DNA of 64,000 nucleotides from a virus: positions 186,001 to 250,000 of IMG/VR virus record IMGVR_UViG_3300031576_000001. One strand, written 5' to 3'. The notes beneath the pieces are model-generated. The model ran no database searches. It was given only the letters and a program-made list of their open reading frames with translations, and had not been told where the DNA came from. Positions 34,541 to 41,878 of the stretch are shown here, piece after piece. A program made the translations under genes and the position numbers. The number at the start of each line of letters is the position of its first letter. Within the stretch, counting starts at the first letter, position 1.

Positions 34541-34888
34541 TTAGTGGGGGGTGAGTGTGTGGGCTGGCGTGGGTTCCGGCTCGACAAGGATTTCGCAGCC
34601 CTTGAGCAAGGCGCCCCCACCCAAAGCCACGAGGAAGGCAAGGGGCACCCAGAACACCCACGGTTTGCTTTTTGCTTGTGCCCCTACCTGTGTCCCTAGT
34701 CCCCATGCCGGCGAGGTCAAGGAAAGGCGACCCCCCTCTACGTTGATCACGTAAGGGAGGGAGGCAATCTTGAGCCCCTCTACGCTGGCCCCGTTGTCCG
34801 CGACGATACTGATTGTCTCGCCCCCATTCTTGATTTCCACAATGAGCGCGGGGGCAGGGGCTTCTTGGTAGTTTTCGTGCGTAGTCAT
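34541..34888 (-). CDS. Small membrane-anchored protein
   Basis: Encodes 115 residues from ATG 34888 (MTTHENYQEAPAPALIVEI), set by GGTGTAGCGT 11 bases upstream. The first 70 residues are soluble and strand-rich. WVFWVPLAFLVALGGGALL at about residues 79-97 is a membrane segment, followed by a short Pro-rich tail. No family recognised. Confidence 0.65.
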   Translation of the reverse strand: MTTHENYQEAPAPALIVEIKNGGETISIVADNGASVEGLKIASLPYVINVEGGRLSLTSPAWGLGTQVGAQAKSKPWVFWVPLAFLVALGGGALLKGCEILVEPEPTPAHTLTPH

Positions 34889-34899
34889 GCTTCGTCCGT

Positions 34900-34909
34900 A
34901 CGCTACACC
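34900..34909 (-). promoter_or_regulatory. Leaderless-type -10 box GGTGTAGCGT
   Basis: Eleven bases upstream of ATG 34888, just beyond the stop of the preceding small membrane protein gene. Confidence 0.5.
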
Positions 34910-34911
34910 AA

Positions 34912-35061
34912 TTAAAGGAGCGATGCTGTGCTGTGCCACCACGCGGCAAGGTAGTAACCAACTGTGAACGCGAAGAGGCACCACCCTGACCAGAGGCGCC
35001 AGCGGGACAGCCTCTTTACCTCGCGGGGCTGAAGGGACCACCCTTGGGTGTCTTGGTCCAT
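34912..35061 (-). CDS. 49-residue single-span membrane protein
   Basis: Reads MDQDTQGWSLQPREVKRLSR, then a hydrophobic stretch WCLFAFTVGYYLAAWW, and ends at TAA 34912-34914. The basic N-terminal flank (KRLSRWRLW) suggests the N-terminus stays in the cytoplasm. It is divergent from the DUF1848 gene, whose promoter overlaps its start. Its own start context (TACACC, then GGC-ATG) is a weak box. Small phage membrane proteins can be holin-like or superinfection factors; no evidence decides. Confidence 0.5.
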   Translation of the reverse strand: MDQDTQGWSLQPREVKRLSRWRLWSGWCLFAFTVGYYLAAWWHSTASLL

Positions 35062-35064
35062 GCC

Positions 35065-35074
35065 GGTGTAGGCA
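35065..35074 (+). promoter_or_regulatory. Leaderless-type -10 box GGTGTAGGCA
   Basis: Nine bases upstream of ATG 35084. Confidence 0.55.
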
Positions 35075-35083
35075 GAACAAGAC

Positions 35084-35926
35084 ATGCCCCCTCCCCCCTC
35101 AGAGAACCTACGCAGTGGTCAACGTGAGCGGTTGCCCTACAGCCTCTCACGCTACACGGACATTCCAGCCTCACTGGACAAGTGGCAGTGGTGGTGTAAC
35201 GCCTTGCACCAGGGCTACATGCAAGGCTTTGACCCAAGGACCGCTACGCCCTCTTGGTGGTCCCTGGCGCCGGAGGACACACTGTCCCTGGAGTTCTGGA
35301 CCAAGAACCCGGAGCGGCTCATTCAGACCGAAGAGTCTCTACGCCCTTACTCTTCTCTGCACGTCCACGTTACCCTTACCGGGTGGGCTGAGGTTGAGCA
35401 TGGCGCCCCTTGCCTAGAGGAGGGCATCGCTTTGCTCAGGCGCACGATAGCTACCTTTGGGGAGTGTGCCGTGTCGTGGCGGTTCTCGCCCGTCCCCCTC
35501 TTGGAAGAGGGGGTGGTCACCGAGCGTTTTGCCCAGATCCTTGACGGTTTGATGCCCCATGTGCCACGGGTGGTCTACGTGGGTTTCCTGCAAGAGAACC
35601 TCTCTACGCTCAAGGAAACCCGCACCGTCGAGGAGCGCGCTCGTTTGCTGTGGGGGCTAGCTAGGCTAGGTCGGGTAGCGGGGTGCAAGGTGCTGGTTTG
35701 CAGCGACCTGGCTACGTGGACACCCCTGCTCAACCCCCACCCCAACCTGACCCACGGGGTTTGCGTCCCCACTACGCGCTACCCTTTCTCTGTGGAAACC
35801 GAGGAGTGTGGGTGTGCTTTGATGGCGGACCCTTTCACAATGAATGAAAGTTGCCAGCTAGCTTGTGTATTTTGTTACGTAGTTACAACCCGCAAACACA
35901 ACACAACGAGGCTCCCCCTCCTATGA
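35084..35926 (+). CDS. DUF1848-family radical-SAM-like protein
   Basis: Encodes 280 residues. YSLSRYTDIPA near the start, LEFWTKNPERL, LHVHVTLTGWAEVEHGAP and VSWRFSPVPLL follow the DUF1848 order, related to spore photoproduct lyase-type radical-SAM proteins. The C-terminus has CxxxCxxC (CQLACVFCYV), which would hold the 4Fe-4S cluster, plus an upstream CGC. It could repair or modify nucleic acid, but its reaction is unknown. Its stop overlaps the next start (ATGA). Confidence 0.8.
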   Translation: MPPPPSENLRSGQRERLPYSLSRYTDIPASLDKWQWWCNALHQGYMQGFDPRTATPSWWSLAPEDTLSLEFWTKNPERLIQTEESLRPYSSLHVHVTLTGWAEVEHGAPCLEEGIALLRRTIATFGECAVSWRFSPVPLLEEGVVTERFAQILDGLMPHVPRVVYVGFLQENLSTLKETRTVEERARLLWGLARLGRVAGCKVLVCSDLATWTPLLNPHPNLTHGVCVPTTRYPFSVETEECGCALMADPFTMNESCQLACVFCYVVTTRKHNTTRLPLL

Positions 35927-36210
35927 ATCCCTTTCAGCCCCTCGCCCACCCCGAAGAAGACTCCCCCGACCTCTACGAAGAGGAAGTAGCTGGCGCTATC
36001 CATCGGTCACCCGTAGCGGACGACATGGTAGCCTGCCCCGTCTGTGAGACGCGCCACCAGAAGACAAACCATCGCTTGCTCACCAAAGAGGGTAGGCACT
36101 TCTGGCGCATAACGTGGGCGTGCTGCCCTAGCGCCAGGAAGACCTTCGTTTACAACACGACGCCCCCTAACAAGCCAGGCAGAACACCTCTTAGTTGTCC
36201 CCCGGCGTAA
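35923..36210 (+). CDS. Zinc-ribbon-like small protein
   Basis: Encodes 95 residues from ATG 35923, coupled to the DUF1848 gene by an ATGA overlap. CPVCETRH and WACCPSARKTF form a two-knuckle zinc ribbon. The N-terminal 35 residues are acidic. No family recognised. Confidence 0.62.
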   Translation: MNPFQPLAHPEEDSPDLYEEEVAGAIHRSPVADDMVACPVCETRHQKTNHRLLTKEGRHFWRITWACCPSARKTFVYNTTPPNKPGRTPLSCPPA

Positions 36211-36214
36211 GAAC

Positions 36215-36562
36215 ATGACGTGCCCCGCCGTAGATCCTTGCGCTCCCTCGACCCGGTGTGACCGCGATACCGCTAACAATGTGTGGGTCGAGCACGGGGT
36301 CGGACCCGGAGACTGCCTGACCCCCGGCGTTTGCCTCTTGGACAGCATGAATGATTGCGACATCATTTACGTCCTGGAACGCAATGAGCGCGCCCGCGCA
36401 GACCTCCTACGGGTCACCTCAGACCCTCACCTGATTGACCTGGCAAACCAAGTGCAGAGACTACCTCTTGGCGAAGAGGAGGACGCCTTGATGAATATGC
36501 TCAATAATGAACCCCTGCCCCTCTACACGCACTTTCACGGACAACCCCCATGGAACCAGTAA
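36215..36562 (+). CDS. Hypothetical protein, 115 aa
   Basis: Follows the previous stop by four bases. The N-terminal half has five cysteines (MTCPAVDPCAPSTRC...GDCLTPGVCLLD); the C-terminal half is helical and acidic. It overlaps the next gene by 13 bases. Function unknown. Confidence 0.6.
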   Translation: MTCPAVDPCAPSTRCDRDTANNVWVEHGVGPGDCLTPGVCLLDSMNDCDIIYVLERNERARADLLRVTSDPHLIDLANQVQRLPLGEEEDALMNMLNNEPLPLYTHFHGQPPWNQ

Positions 36563-36759
36563 TCAAGCTGCCCCGTTCGCCCCGCGAGTGGGACGCTCTA
36601 GCCAGGAAAGCCATTGCCAGAGCCACCCTCCTAGACGACCGCAGGCTGCACGGACTAAAGGCTGCCATCGTAGCCGGGAAGACCGCAGAGCACCTACGCA
36701 AGATGAGCATTGTGAGCGAGGCTGACGTACTGAGAGAGTTCCCTAGCAAGGCTACCTGA
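36550..36759 (+). CDS. Small helical protein, 69 aa
   Basis: MEPVIKLPRSPREWDALARK continues as charged helices with alternating Arg/Lys and Ala/Leu. It might bind nucleic acid. It is the last gene of the small rightward operon starting at 35084. Confidence 0.6.
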   Translation: MEPVIKLPRSPREWDALARKAIARATLLDDRRLHGLKAAIVAGKTAEHLRKMSIVSEADVLREFPSKAT

Positions 36760-36773
36760 CAGTCCCTCCCTGC

Positions 36774-36799
36774 GCGACTTCTACTCAGGAGTTGCGCCT
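36774..36799 (+). terminator. Possible terminator hairpin after the small operon
   Basis: GCGCGACT pairs with AGTTGCGC (one G-T pair) around a ten-base loop, 15 bases after the stop at 36759. No U-run follows. The remaining 136 bases before the next gene contain small inverted repeats (GTGGG-CCCAC near 36870) but no recognised RNA family. Confidence 0.4.
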
Positions 36800-36935
36800 C
36801 ACTGTCGAATGGGTTAGAGTTACAAAGTTCTTGCAGGCTTGAGGTCCGAAAGGAAAACGGTGGGAACCCCCACTTAGCTCGCCGGAGAAGTTCTCAAACT
36901 CGCACCCCTCTCTTTGGGTGTGCGTGGAGGGTCTC

Positions 36936-37235
36936 ATGTACGGCGACTGTATGAAATGGTGCCCTGTCTGCGACAAGTACTACGAGGACTTGTCCCCTCG
37001 CAGTTACTCGCGTGCCCCCGAGTGTCCTGTATGCCCTAAGAAGTCCACCAATGCTCAAACCCCGCGCACGTCGCGGTGCAATTGGCATGGTGGGTCGGGA
37101 CCGAAGAGTGACGAGTGCCCCGACTGCGTGGAGTTTGAGCGTTGGCGGGACGAGAAGATCCGGGAGGAGCGCAGGAACCCCCCGGAGCGCCCCCCGTACA
37201 GCGAGGAGCAGGACAGGCAATGGTGGCGGTGGTAA
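36936..37235 (+). CDS. Cysteine-rich zinc-finger protein
   Basis: Encodes 99 residues. ATG 36936 is preceded by GGAGG at six bases, one of the clearest ribosome-binding sites of the window. CPVCDKYY, CPVCPKK and CPDCVEFERW give three CxxC knuckles. The end is rich in Arg, Glu and Pro. Function unknown. Confidence 0.7.
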   Translation: MYGDCMKWCPVCDKYYEDLSPRSYSRAPECPVCPKKSTNAQTPRTSRCNWHGGSGPKSDECPDCVEFERWRDEKIREERRNPPERPPYSEEQDRQWWRW

Positions 37236-37314
37236 GTGTGCGCGTTTGAGGTACGCACAGGGAAACCCCGTAGGACGCACAGGCCCTTTGACTACACGCT
37301 AGGGTTGGGGTGCT

Positions 37315-37364
37315 TAGTCTTAGGTGGTGTGAAGCACAGGAGCCTCCAAGCCCACCTAAGACTA
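37315..37364 (+). repeat. Perfect 13-bp inverted repeat with 24-base loop
   Basis: TAGTCTTAGGTGG (37315-37327) pairs with CCACCTAAGACTA (37352-37364). The loop holds a small GGAG/CTCC repeat. It lies in the 210-base gap before a strong promoter and may be a terminator of the upstream gene or an RNA structure. Confidence 0.6.
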
Positions 37365-37375
37365 GACACCTCAGT

Positions 37376-37387
37376 CTGTCATGACAG
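37376..37387. promoter_or_regulatory. 12-base palindrome CTGTCATGACAG, possible operator
   Basis: A perfect palindrome 15 bases upstream of the -35 element at 37403. Suitable as a dimeric regulator site. The regulator is not identified. Confidence 0.45.
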
Positions 37388-37402
37388 GCGCATTTTCTTA
37401 CC

Positions 37403-37431
37403 TTGACAGTATTCCGGGGCTGGTGTACGCT
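37403..37431 (+). promoter_or_regulatory. Strong sigma70-type promoter: TTGACA, 17 bases, TACGCT
   Basis: Consensus -35 at 37403-37408, exact 17-base spacer, and -10 at 37426-37431 within GGTGTACGCT. It combines the genome's GGTGTA box with a perfect -35 and drives the basic winged-helix gene at 37446. Confidence 0.75.
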
Positions 37432-37445
37432 GGCACCCAGACCCG

Positions 37446-38069
37446 ATGAATACAATACAAGTAAAGAAAGCCCTACAAAAGGGCGTCGAGCAAGCCAAGC
37501 AAGACCTTCAACGGTGGGAGGAGAGCGTAGCGGCTTTCGAGAAGATCGAGCGCACCTTCTCGAACACCCCAGCGAAGAAGACGCCCCGTAAGCCCGCGAA
37601 ACCCGCGAAGCGCAAGCCGGCGGCGTACCGGACGGCTCGCAACACGAAGATCAAGACGACAACGCCTCGTCAGCACACGCGCAAGCCCGCGCCCTCTACC
37701 GCCCTGACCCAGGCGAGCAAAGGCAAGGGGGGGCGTAAGCCTCGTCAAGAGACGGTCGAGTTGGTGGACGCTATCCGTGGCACCCTGGGTAGCCAGTCGA
37801 TGAACTGCAAAGAGGTTTTCGACGCTCTCAAGGCAGGCGGGCGCAAGATCAACAGCAATGACCCTTCGGGCTTCATTCGCTACTTGCTCTCGACCAACAA
37901 GGCGTTCACTCAGGACGCCAGCAAGGGTCGGGGGTACTACAAGACCAGCACCCCCGGGGTGGTACCTGCGCAGGCGAGCACGGCGAGCACAGCCAAGCCA
38001 ACCGCGAGGAAGAAGCTGAGCAACGGGCTCAACCACCCCACGGTGGGCGCCGCGAACCCCTTCTCCTGA
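37446..38069 (+). CDS. Lys/Arg/Ala/Pro-rich DNA-binding protein with winged-helix-like C-terminal part
   Basis: Encodes 207 residues. Residues 1-40 form a charged helix (MNTIQVKKALQKGVEQAKQD). Residues 45-100 are histone-tail-like (KKTPRKPAKPAKRKPAAYRT). Residues 103-165 look like a HARE/winged-helix unit (LVDAIRGTLGSQSMNCKEVF, then SGFIRYLLSTNKAF). The perfect promoter and its own terminator suggest a single abundant product, perhaps a nucleoid-like or packaging-associated protein. That role is inferred. Confidence 0.72.
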   Translation: MNTIQVKKALQKGVEQAKQDLQRWEESVAAFEKIERTFSNTPAKKTPRKPAKPAKRKPAAYRTARNTKIKTTTPRQHTRKPAPSTALTQASKGKGGRKPRQETVELVDAIRGTLGSQSMNCKEVFDALKAGGRKINSNDPSGFIRYLLSTNKAFTQDASKGRGYYKTSTPGVVPAQASTASTAKPTARKKLSNGLNHPTVGAANPFS

Positions 38070-38093
38070 AACGCACCCTCCTCCCCTGACCTG

Positions 38094-38119
38094 GCCCCGA
38101 GTGTACAACCTCTCGGGGC
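38094..38119 (+). terminator. Terminator-like hairpin GCCCCGAG/CTCGGGGC
   Basis: Perfect 8-bp stem with a ten-base loop, followed by TTCGGTGTTT, 25 bases after the stop of the basic DNA-binding protein gene. Confidence 0.65.
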
Positions 38120-38142
38120 TTCGGTGTTTAATAGCCCTGACC

Positions 38143-38664
38143 ATGCCCAACTTGCGAGACGAGCAACACCGAAAGATAGGGTGGGTCGTGATCCTCCCTG
38201 ACGGGGCTTACGGGGAGGTAGTCTCCTGGGACAGGACTCTCCGGCTCGCCAAGGTGAAGACCCTCTCTGGGGTAACGGAGCACCCAGAGGAGGATTGCGT
38301 GACCTACGCTTACCCAGCGGAGGAGTACGCTGCTCTCAGCCTGCCCCCGGTAGCTACCGCCAAGAGGGGTACGGTGGTGAATGTCGAGGTACGGCGGTCG
38401 CCCCGGGTGGGCGTGGTTCAGCGTGACACACTCGCGCCTTACCAGGGGTGGGTCTATCGTGCGCCCCGAGGGTTGTACCTTCACCCCAACGTGAGGGTGC
38501 GTTTTGGTGAGACAGTGTGCGTGGTGTGGACCGATGGTTCGCTCACGTCCATGCTGGTACCCAAGAATTACGGAACTGTGGCGAGCAAGCGAGCGCTACG
38601 CGAGACAGCGGAAGCTACTGCCAGGAACGCCTCTTGGTGGGACGACAAGAAAGGTGAGTTTTAG
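38143..38664 (+). CDS. Hypothetical protein, strand-rich
   Basis: Encodes 173 residues from ATG 38143, which lies eight bases after a TTAATAG-like -10. The sequence is rich in Val/Gly strands (IGWVVILPDGAYGEVVSWDR), suggesting a beta-barrel or SH3-like fold. Its stop overlaps the GTG of thyX. Confidence 0.62.
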   Translation: MPNLRDEQHRKIGWVVILPDGAYGEVVSWDRTLRLAKVKTLSGVTEHPEEDCVTYAYPAEEYAALSLPPVATAKRGTVVNVEVRRSPRVGVVQRDTLAPYQGWVYRAPRGLYLHPNVRVRFGETVCVVWTDGSLTSMLVPKNYGTVASKRALRETAEATARNASWWDDKKGEF

Positions 38665-40136
38665 TGCAACCACAAGCCAAGGTCATCCTCGATAGCGTCA
38701 CTCCGGGGGGTTATCGCCTCACCACGTTGGAGGTCACCTACCACCGATTCGTGCTCGCAGAATTGAATACCCACAGAACCCTGTCGCGTAACTCGGGTAG
38801 CTCGCGGGCTATCCCTCTCAGTAAGACGCTGGACTTTGTGCGTAACAACACGGCGTTGCCGGTTCACTGGGGTAAGAACCAGAAGGGGATGGTAGCCGAA
38901 GAGGAGATTAGCCCAGAGGATCAACGCCAGGCGGCTACCGTGTGGATGCGAACCATGAGCGCGGCGGCTAGTGGGTCAGAACAGCTAGCGGCTCTTGGGG
39001 TACACAAGCAGCTAACTAACCGACTCATCGAGCCCTACTCCTGGCAACGCAGCATTTTCACGGCGACCGAGTGGGATAACTTCCTGGGGCTACGGGTGGA
39101 CAAGGACGCTCAGCCCGAGTTTTACGCTCTGGCGCTAGCTATACAGCAAGCCCTGGTTACCAGCACCCCTACGCTTCTCTCAGAAGGTCAGTGGCACCTT
39201 CCCTACGTGGACGGAGCTACCCGCGCCGCCTTCTCTGAGGCGGACTGCATCAAGGTCAGCGCCGGACGGTGCGCCAAGGTCTCGTACCTCACCCACGAGA
39301 CCAGTGCCGACCCTTGCGATGACATCGACCGGTGCAACCGTATTCTTGAGGCTGGACACTTCTCGCCCGCCGAGCACCAAGCCATGAGCTTGACCAAAGA
39401 GGGTTGGGTAGAGTACGCCACCGAAGCGTTCTGCCGGTTTCTCTCTGACCGTATACCGCTGGGTAACCTGCAAGGGTGGGTTCAGTACCGCAAGCTACTC
39501 ACGGACGAGCACGACTTCTCACGGGTCAAAGCCAAGAGGCGGGTTGGCTTAGTGCCTGTATCCTTGCCCCTCTTGGAACGTGAGGAAGCCCGGCTCGTCG
39601 CCAGCCGGAGCTTGCTTGGTAAGCCTAGCCCGGGTGTGTCGTGTCGCCGGGGGTGCTCCTCTTGCTGCTACCGCCCCGTGTACGCCACCGTCCTAGAGGG
39701 CGCCGCCGTGTACCGCTCTCTTAAAAGGAGGGGCATGGGTGACCTTGTACCCCCCCTCAAAGCCCACGGGGAGAACCTACGTAGCCAAGACCCCCTAGTA
39801 TGGTTCTTGTCGCGGCAATCCTGTCCCCTCCTCACGAGCACCCGGGAGTGCTCTGTGTACGACGGGCGCCCCATGGCGTGCCGCGCACATGAGGTCACTT
39901 CTGACCCGTACCTGTGTGACCCGCACCAGCTATCAAAAGGATTGTCTGTTGTTGACCGAGAGGCGGATCTACAGGGGTTTGCCAAGCAGGCGCGCAGCGG
40001 GGAGCTAAGGCTAGGATGGCGTCTACCCACGCTCCCTCTTGGGTTGGCGGTCTGGCTAGCCGGCGAGGTTATCGAGGGTCGTGTCCCTACGGAAGAGGTG
40101 CCCCAGAGGGTGTTCCTCTTGCTGGCTAGGGGCTGA
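38664..40136 (+). CDS. thyX: ThyX-YkgJ fusion: flavin-dependent thymidylate synthase plus CxxxCxxCC domain
   Basis: Encodes 490 residues. Residues 1-290 are ThyX: ELNTHRTLSRNSGSSRAIP is the phage-type ThyX motif, and RCAKVSYLTHE, HFSPAEHQAM and LQGWVQYRKLL follow. It makes dTMP from dUMP using FAD and methylene-tetrahydrofolate. From about residue 320 a second domain has CRRGCSSCCYRP, CPLLTSTREC and RPMACRAHEV, the YkgJ (UPF0153) metal-binding pattern. The frame is continuous with no stop between the parts. The GTG start overlaps the preceding stop. The combination is unusual; the metal domain could supply a redox or tethering role. Confidence 0.85.
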   Translation: MQPQAKVILDSVTPGGYRLTTLEVTYHRFVLAELNTHRTLSRNSGSSRAIPLSKTLDFVRNNTALPVHWGKNQKGMVAEEEISPEDQRQAATVWMRTMSAAASGSEQLAALGVHKQLTNRLIEPYSWQRSIFTATEWDNFLGLRVDKDAQPEFYALALAIQQALVTSTPTLLSEGQWHLPYVDGATRAAFSEADCIKVSAGRCAKVSYLTHETSADPCDDIDRCNRILEAGHFSPAEHQAMSLTKEGWVEYATEAFCRFLSDRIPLGNLQGWVQYRKLLTDEHDFSRVKAKRRVGLVPVSLPLLEREEARLVASRSLLGKPSPGVSCRRGCSSCCYRPVYATVLEGAAVYRSLKRRGMGDLVPPLKAHGENLRSQDPLVWFLSRQSCPLLTSTRECSVYDGRPMACRAHEVTSDPYLCDPHQLSKGLSVVDREADLQGFAKQARSGELRLGWRLPTLPLGLAVWLAGEVIEGRVPTEEVPQRVFLLLARG

Positions 40137-40208
40137 GGGTTGGGTGGTGTCCTGATTAGGGCAATTTGGCTCAAACTCGGGTGCCACTAAGGGTTGTCCC
40201 TGACCGGG

Positions 40209-40249
40209 GTGTTGCGCGTGGTGTGCAACACGGTGCAATCAGGCAACAC
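40209..40249. repeat. Inverted repeat GTGTTGC with two GCAACAC copies
   Basis: GTGTTGC at 40209 can pair with GCAACAC at 40225 or 40243, giving alternative hairpins directly upstream of the -10 box at 40251. It may be an operator, or a terminator for thyX. Confidence 0.45.
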
Positions 40250-40250
40250 G

Positions 40251-40256
40251 TAGGTA
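40251..40256 (+). promoter_or_regulatory. Leaderless-type -10 box TAGGTA
   Basis: Five bases upstream of ATG 40262. Confidence 0.5.
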
Positions 40257-40261
40257 AAGCT

Positions 40262-40588
40262 ATGGCAAAGTGTGCTGTGTGCGAGCGTAACTGGGAAAAG
40301 GGGGTCACCTTGACCCTCTCCGAAGCAGAGCGAGCCGTCTTCCGAAAAGTGGGACTCGACCCGGTAACCACGCTCTTCTACTGCAACCCGTGTTACCGCC
40401 TCCTCTCAGAGAACCAAGCGCAAGCGGCGTCCTTCATGAAGGGGGTCTATCAGGTGGGGGCGCGGGCTCAGGGCGTAGCTCCGGCGTTGGTAGCCCAGAG
40501 GGGAGACGCCTTGTACACCAAGCTACTCCCCGGCGCTGCTTTGCCAGGCGGGCTCCGTGGGCGCAAAGACAAGCTCAAACCAAGCTAG
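40262..40588 (+). CDS. Small zinc-binding protein
   Basis: Encodes 108 residues. CAVCERNW at the N-terminus and CNPCYRLL about 40 residues later form a four-Cys zinc site. The tail is basic. The start follows a -10 box. No family recognised. Confidence 0.62.
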   Translation: MAKCAVCERNWEKGVTLTLSEAERAVFRKVGLDPVTTLFYCNPCYRLLSENQAQAASFMKGVYQVGARAQGVAPALVAQRGDALYTKLLPGAALPGGLRGRKDKLKPS

Positions 40589-40669
40589 CCCCAGGATGAG
40601 CGCAAAGAGCGCCAAGATTCGCAAAGCGCCGTAAGCCTTCCGGGTAAAGCGTCGCATCTTGCTCGGCAT
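40523..40669 (-). CDS. 48-residue single-span membrane protein
   Basis: Reads MPSKMRRFTRKAYGALRILA with a hydrophobic stretch ALRILALFALILGLAWFELVF after a strongly basic N-terminus. ATG 40669 lies five bases after GGTGTACCCT, matching the leaderless pattern well. It overlaps the zinc protein gene in antisense by 66 bases. It resembles the 49-residue protein at 34912 in size and layout. Confidence 0.55.
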   Translation of the reverse strand: MPSKMRRFTRKAYGALRILALFALILGLAWFELVFAPTEPAWQSSAGE

Positions 40670-40684
40670 GGTGTAGGGTACACC
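40670..40684. promoter_or_regulatory. Bidirectional palindromic promoter GGTGTAGGGTACACC
   Basis: The six-base arms GGTGTA/TACACC are perfect inverted repeats, so each strand carries a GGTGTANNNT box. The minus-strand box serves ATG 40669; the plus-strand box could give a 25-base leader for ATG 40709. Confidence 0.6.
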
Positions 40685-40708
40685 ACGCTTTCTGACACGG
40701 CGCCACCC

Positions 40709-41251
40709 ATGAGAAAGATCCTGTTTCTTGACATAGACGGCGTGGTCAACAGCCACGCTTACAGGAAAGAGCCCAAGCACTCCAGGGGTGCCTACGGAAC
40801 GATGTGCTCCTGCGGTGAGATTGACCCCCTCTTGGTGGAGAAGCTGAACGCCATCCTACAGGGGCACCCTGACACGGAGGTTGTGCTGTCGTCAGCGTGG
40901 AGGTACGACGAGACCCCCCCGAGCATGACCATGACGTTGCAGCACCGGGGGTTTCGGTACGTGGTCACGGACAGCACCCCCAGAACCTCGGACGAGCGCC
41001 TGACCGAGATTGCCCTGTGGTGGGCAACGCCTTTCTACCCAAGCGAACCTGTTGCCTTCGTGGTGTTGGACGACTTGATACCCACGGTAGACGCCCCGTG
41101 GTGTGTCTGTACGAGTGCCTGGGTAGGGCTCACGGACGAGGATGTGGTGAAAGCCAAAGCCGCCCTGGGTACGCCCGTGACTCAAGAGGACTGGGCGCTG
41201 TTTATTGCCGCTGCCTTCCCTGAGAAGGATGAGGAAGACCCTGATGCGTAA
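40709..41251 (+). CDS. HAD-superfamily phosphatase-like protein
   Basis: Encodes 180 residues. Motif I is ILFLDIDGVVN, motif II is VVLSSAWRYDE and a later LDDLIP supplies the acidic pair. This is the arrangement of the HAD domain found in Swiss-army-knife RNA-repair proteins. It probably acts as a phosphatase on a nucleotide or on RNA/DNA ends. Substrate not known. Confidence 0.78.
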   Translation: MRKILFLDIDGVVNSHAYRKEPKHSRGAYGTMCSCGEIDPLLVEKLNAILQGHPDTEVVLSSAWRYDETPPSMTMTLQHRGFRYVVTDSTPRTSDERLTEIALWWATPFYPSEPVAFVVLDDLIPTVDAPWCVCTSAWVGLTDEDVVKAKAALGTPVTQEDWALFIAAAFPEKDEEDPDA

Positions 41252-41272
41252 GCCGGAAATAAGGAGAGATCC

Positions 41273-41878
41273 GTGTCAATACCGCTGATAACACCCCTGT
41301 CCCCTGAAGACCGTATCCAGGTGAGGAACCAGCTAGAGAGGCTCCCTGTGGAGCTACGGCTAACGGTTCTCAGTCACGAGTTTTACAACTCCCCGCCAGA
41401 GGACCGCATGTTCTGGCTTGAGGCTGCCGGAGATTACGGTTTCAACCACGCTGACCTTGAAAGGGCTACCACGACGAGGGAAGGCATGGTTGCCTCTCTG
41501 CAAGACCTTGTACCGTCCTGCAAGACCGAGGCTCAGCAACGGGCGCTCCTCAAGGTGTTTGCTGGCGTGATCCTGGTAGCCGAGGGGGTTTGCAAGGGCG
41601 ACCCCAACTTTGAGCTAGCCGGGAGGGATGTTTACGCTGCGGCGCTCACGGCTCTTCGTGACGCCTCTCCTCAGAGGGAAACCCAGCCTGTCATCACCGG
41701 AGAGGTACTCGACGCTTTGACTGCTGAGCTTACCAAGGTGACCACCCGCGAGGATTTGCTAGCCTGGTACGTCCAGGTAGGCGCGGACGTGGACAGCCTC
41801 TCCGTTGTCGAGCGTAATCACCTGTTTGCAGCGATCCGCGCAAAGAAGGCTAGCCTCACAGGGGGTAGACAACCGTGA
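41273..41878 (+). CDS. Helical hypothetical protein
   Basis: Encodes 201 residues from GTG 41273, with AGGAGA six bases upstream. Mostly helical and acidic, no motif recognised. Its stop overlaps the next GTG (GTGA), so it is coupled to the SLOG-type gene. Confidence 0.7.
   Translation: MSIPLITPLSPEDRIQVRNQLERLPVELRLTVLSHEFYNSPPEDRMFWLEAAGDYGFNHADLERATTTREGMVASLQDLVPSCKTEAQQRALLKVFAGVILVAEGVCKGDPNFELAGRDVYAAALTALRDASPQRETQPVITGEVLDALTAELTKVTTREDLLAWYVQVGADVDSLSVVERNHLFAAIRAKKASLTGGRQP

Noticed and set aside
36800-36930. Possible tRNA or riboswitch between two small genes.
   Set aside because: Short inverted repeats occur, but no cloverleaf, T-loop signature or known riboswitch core could be drawn.
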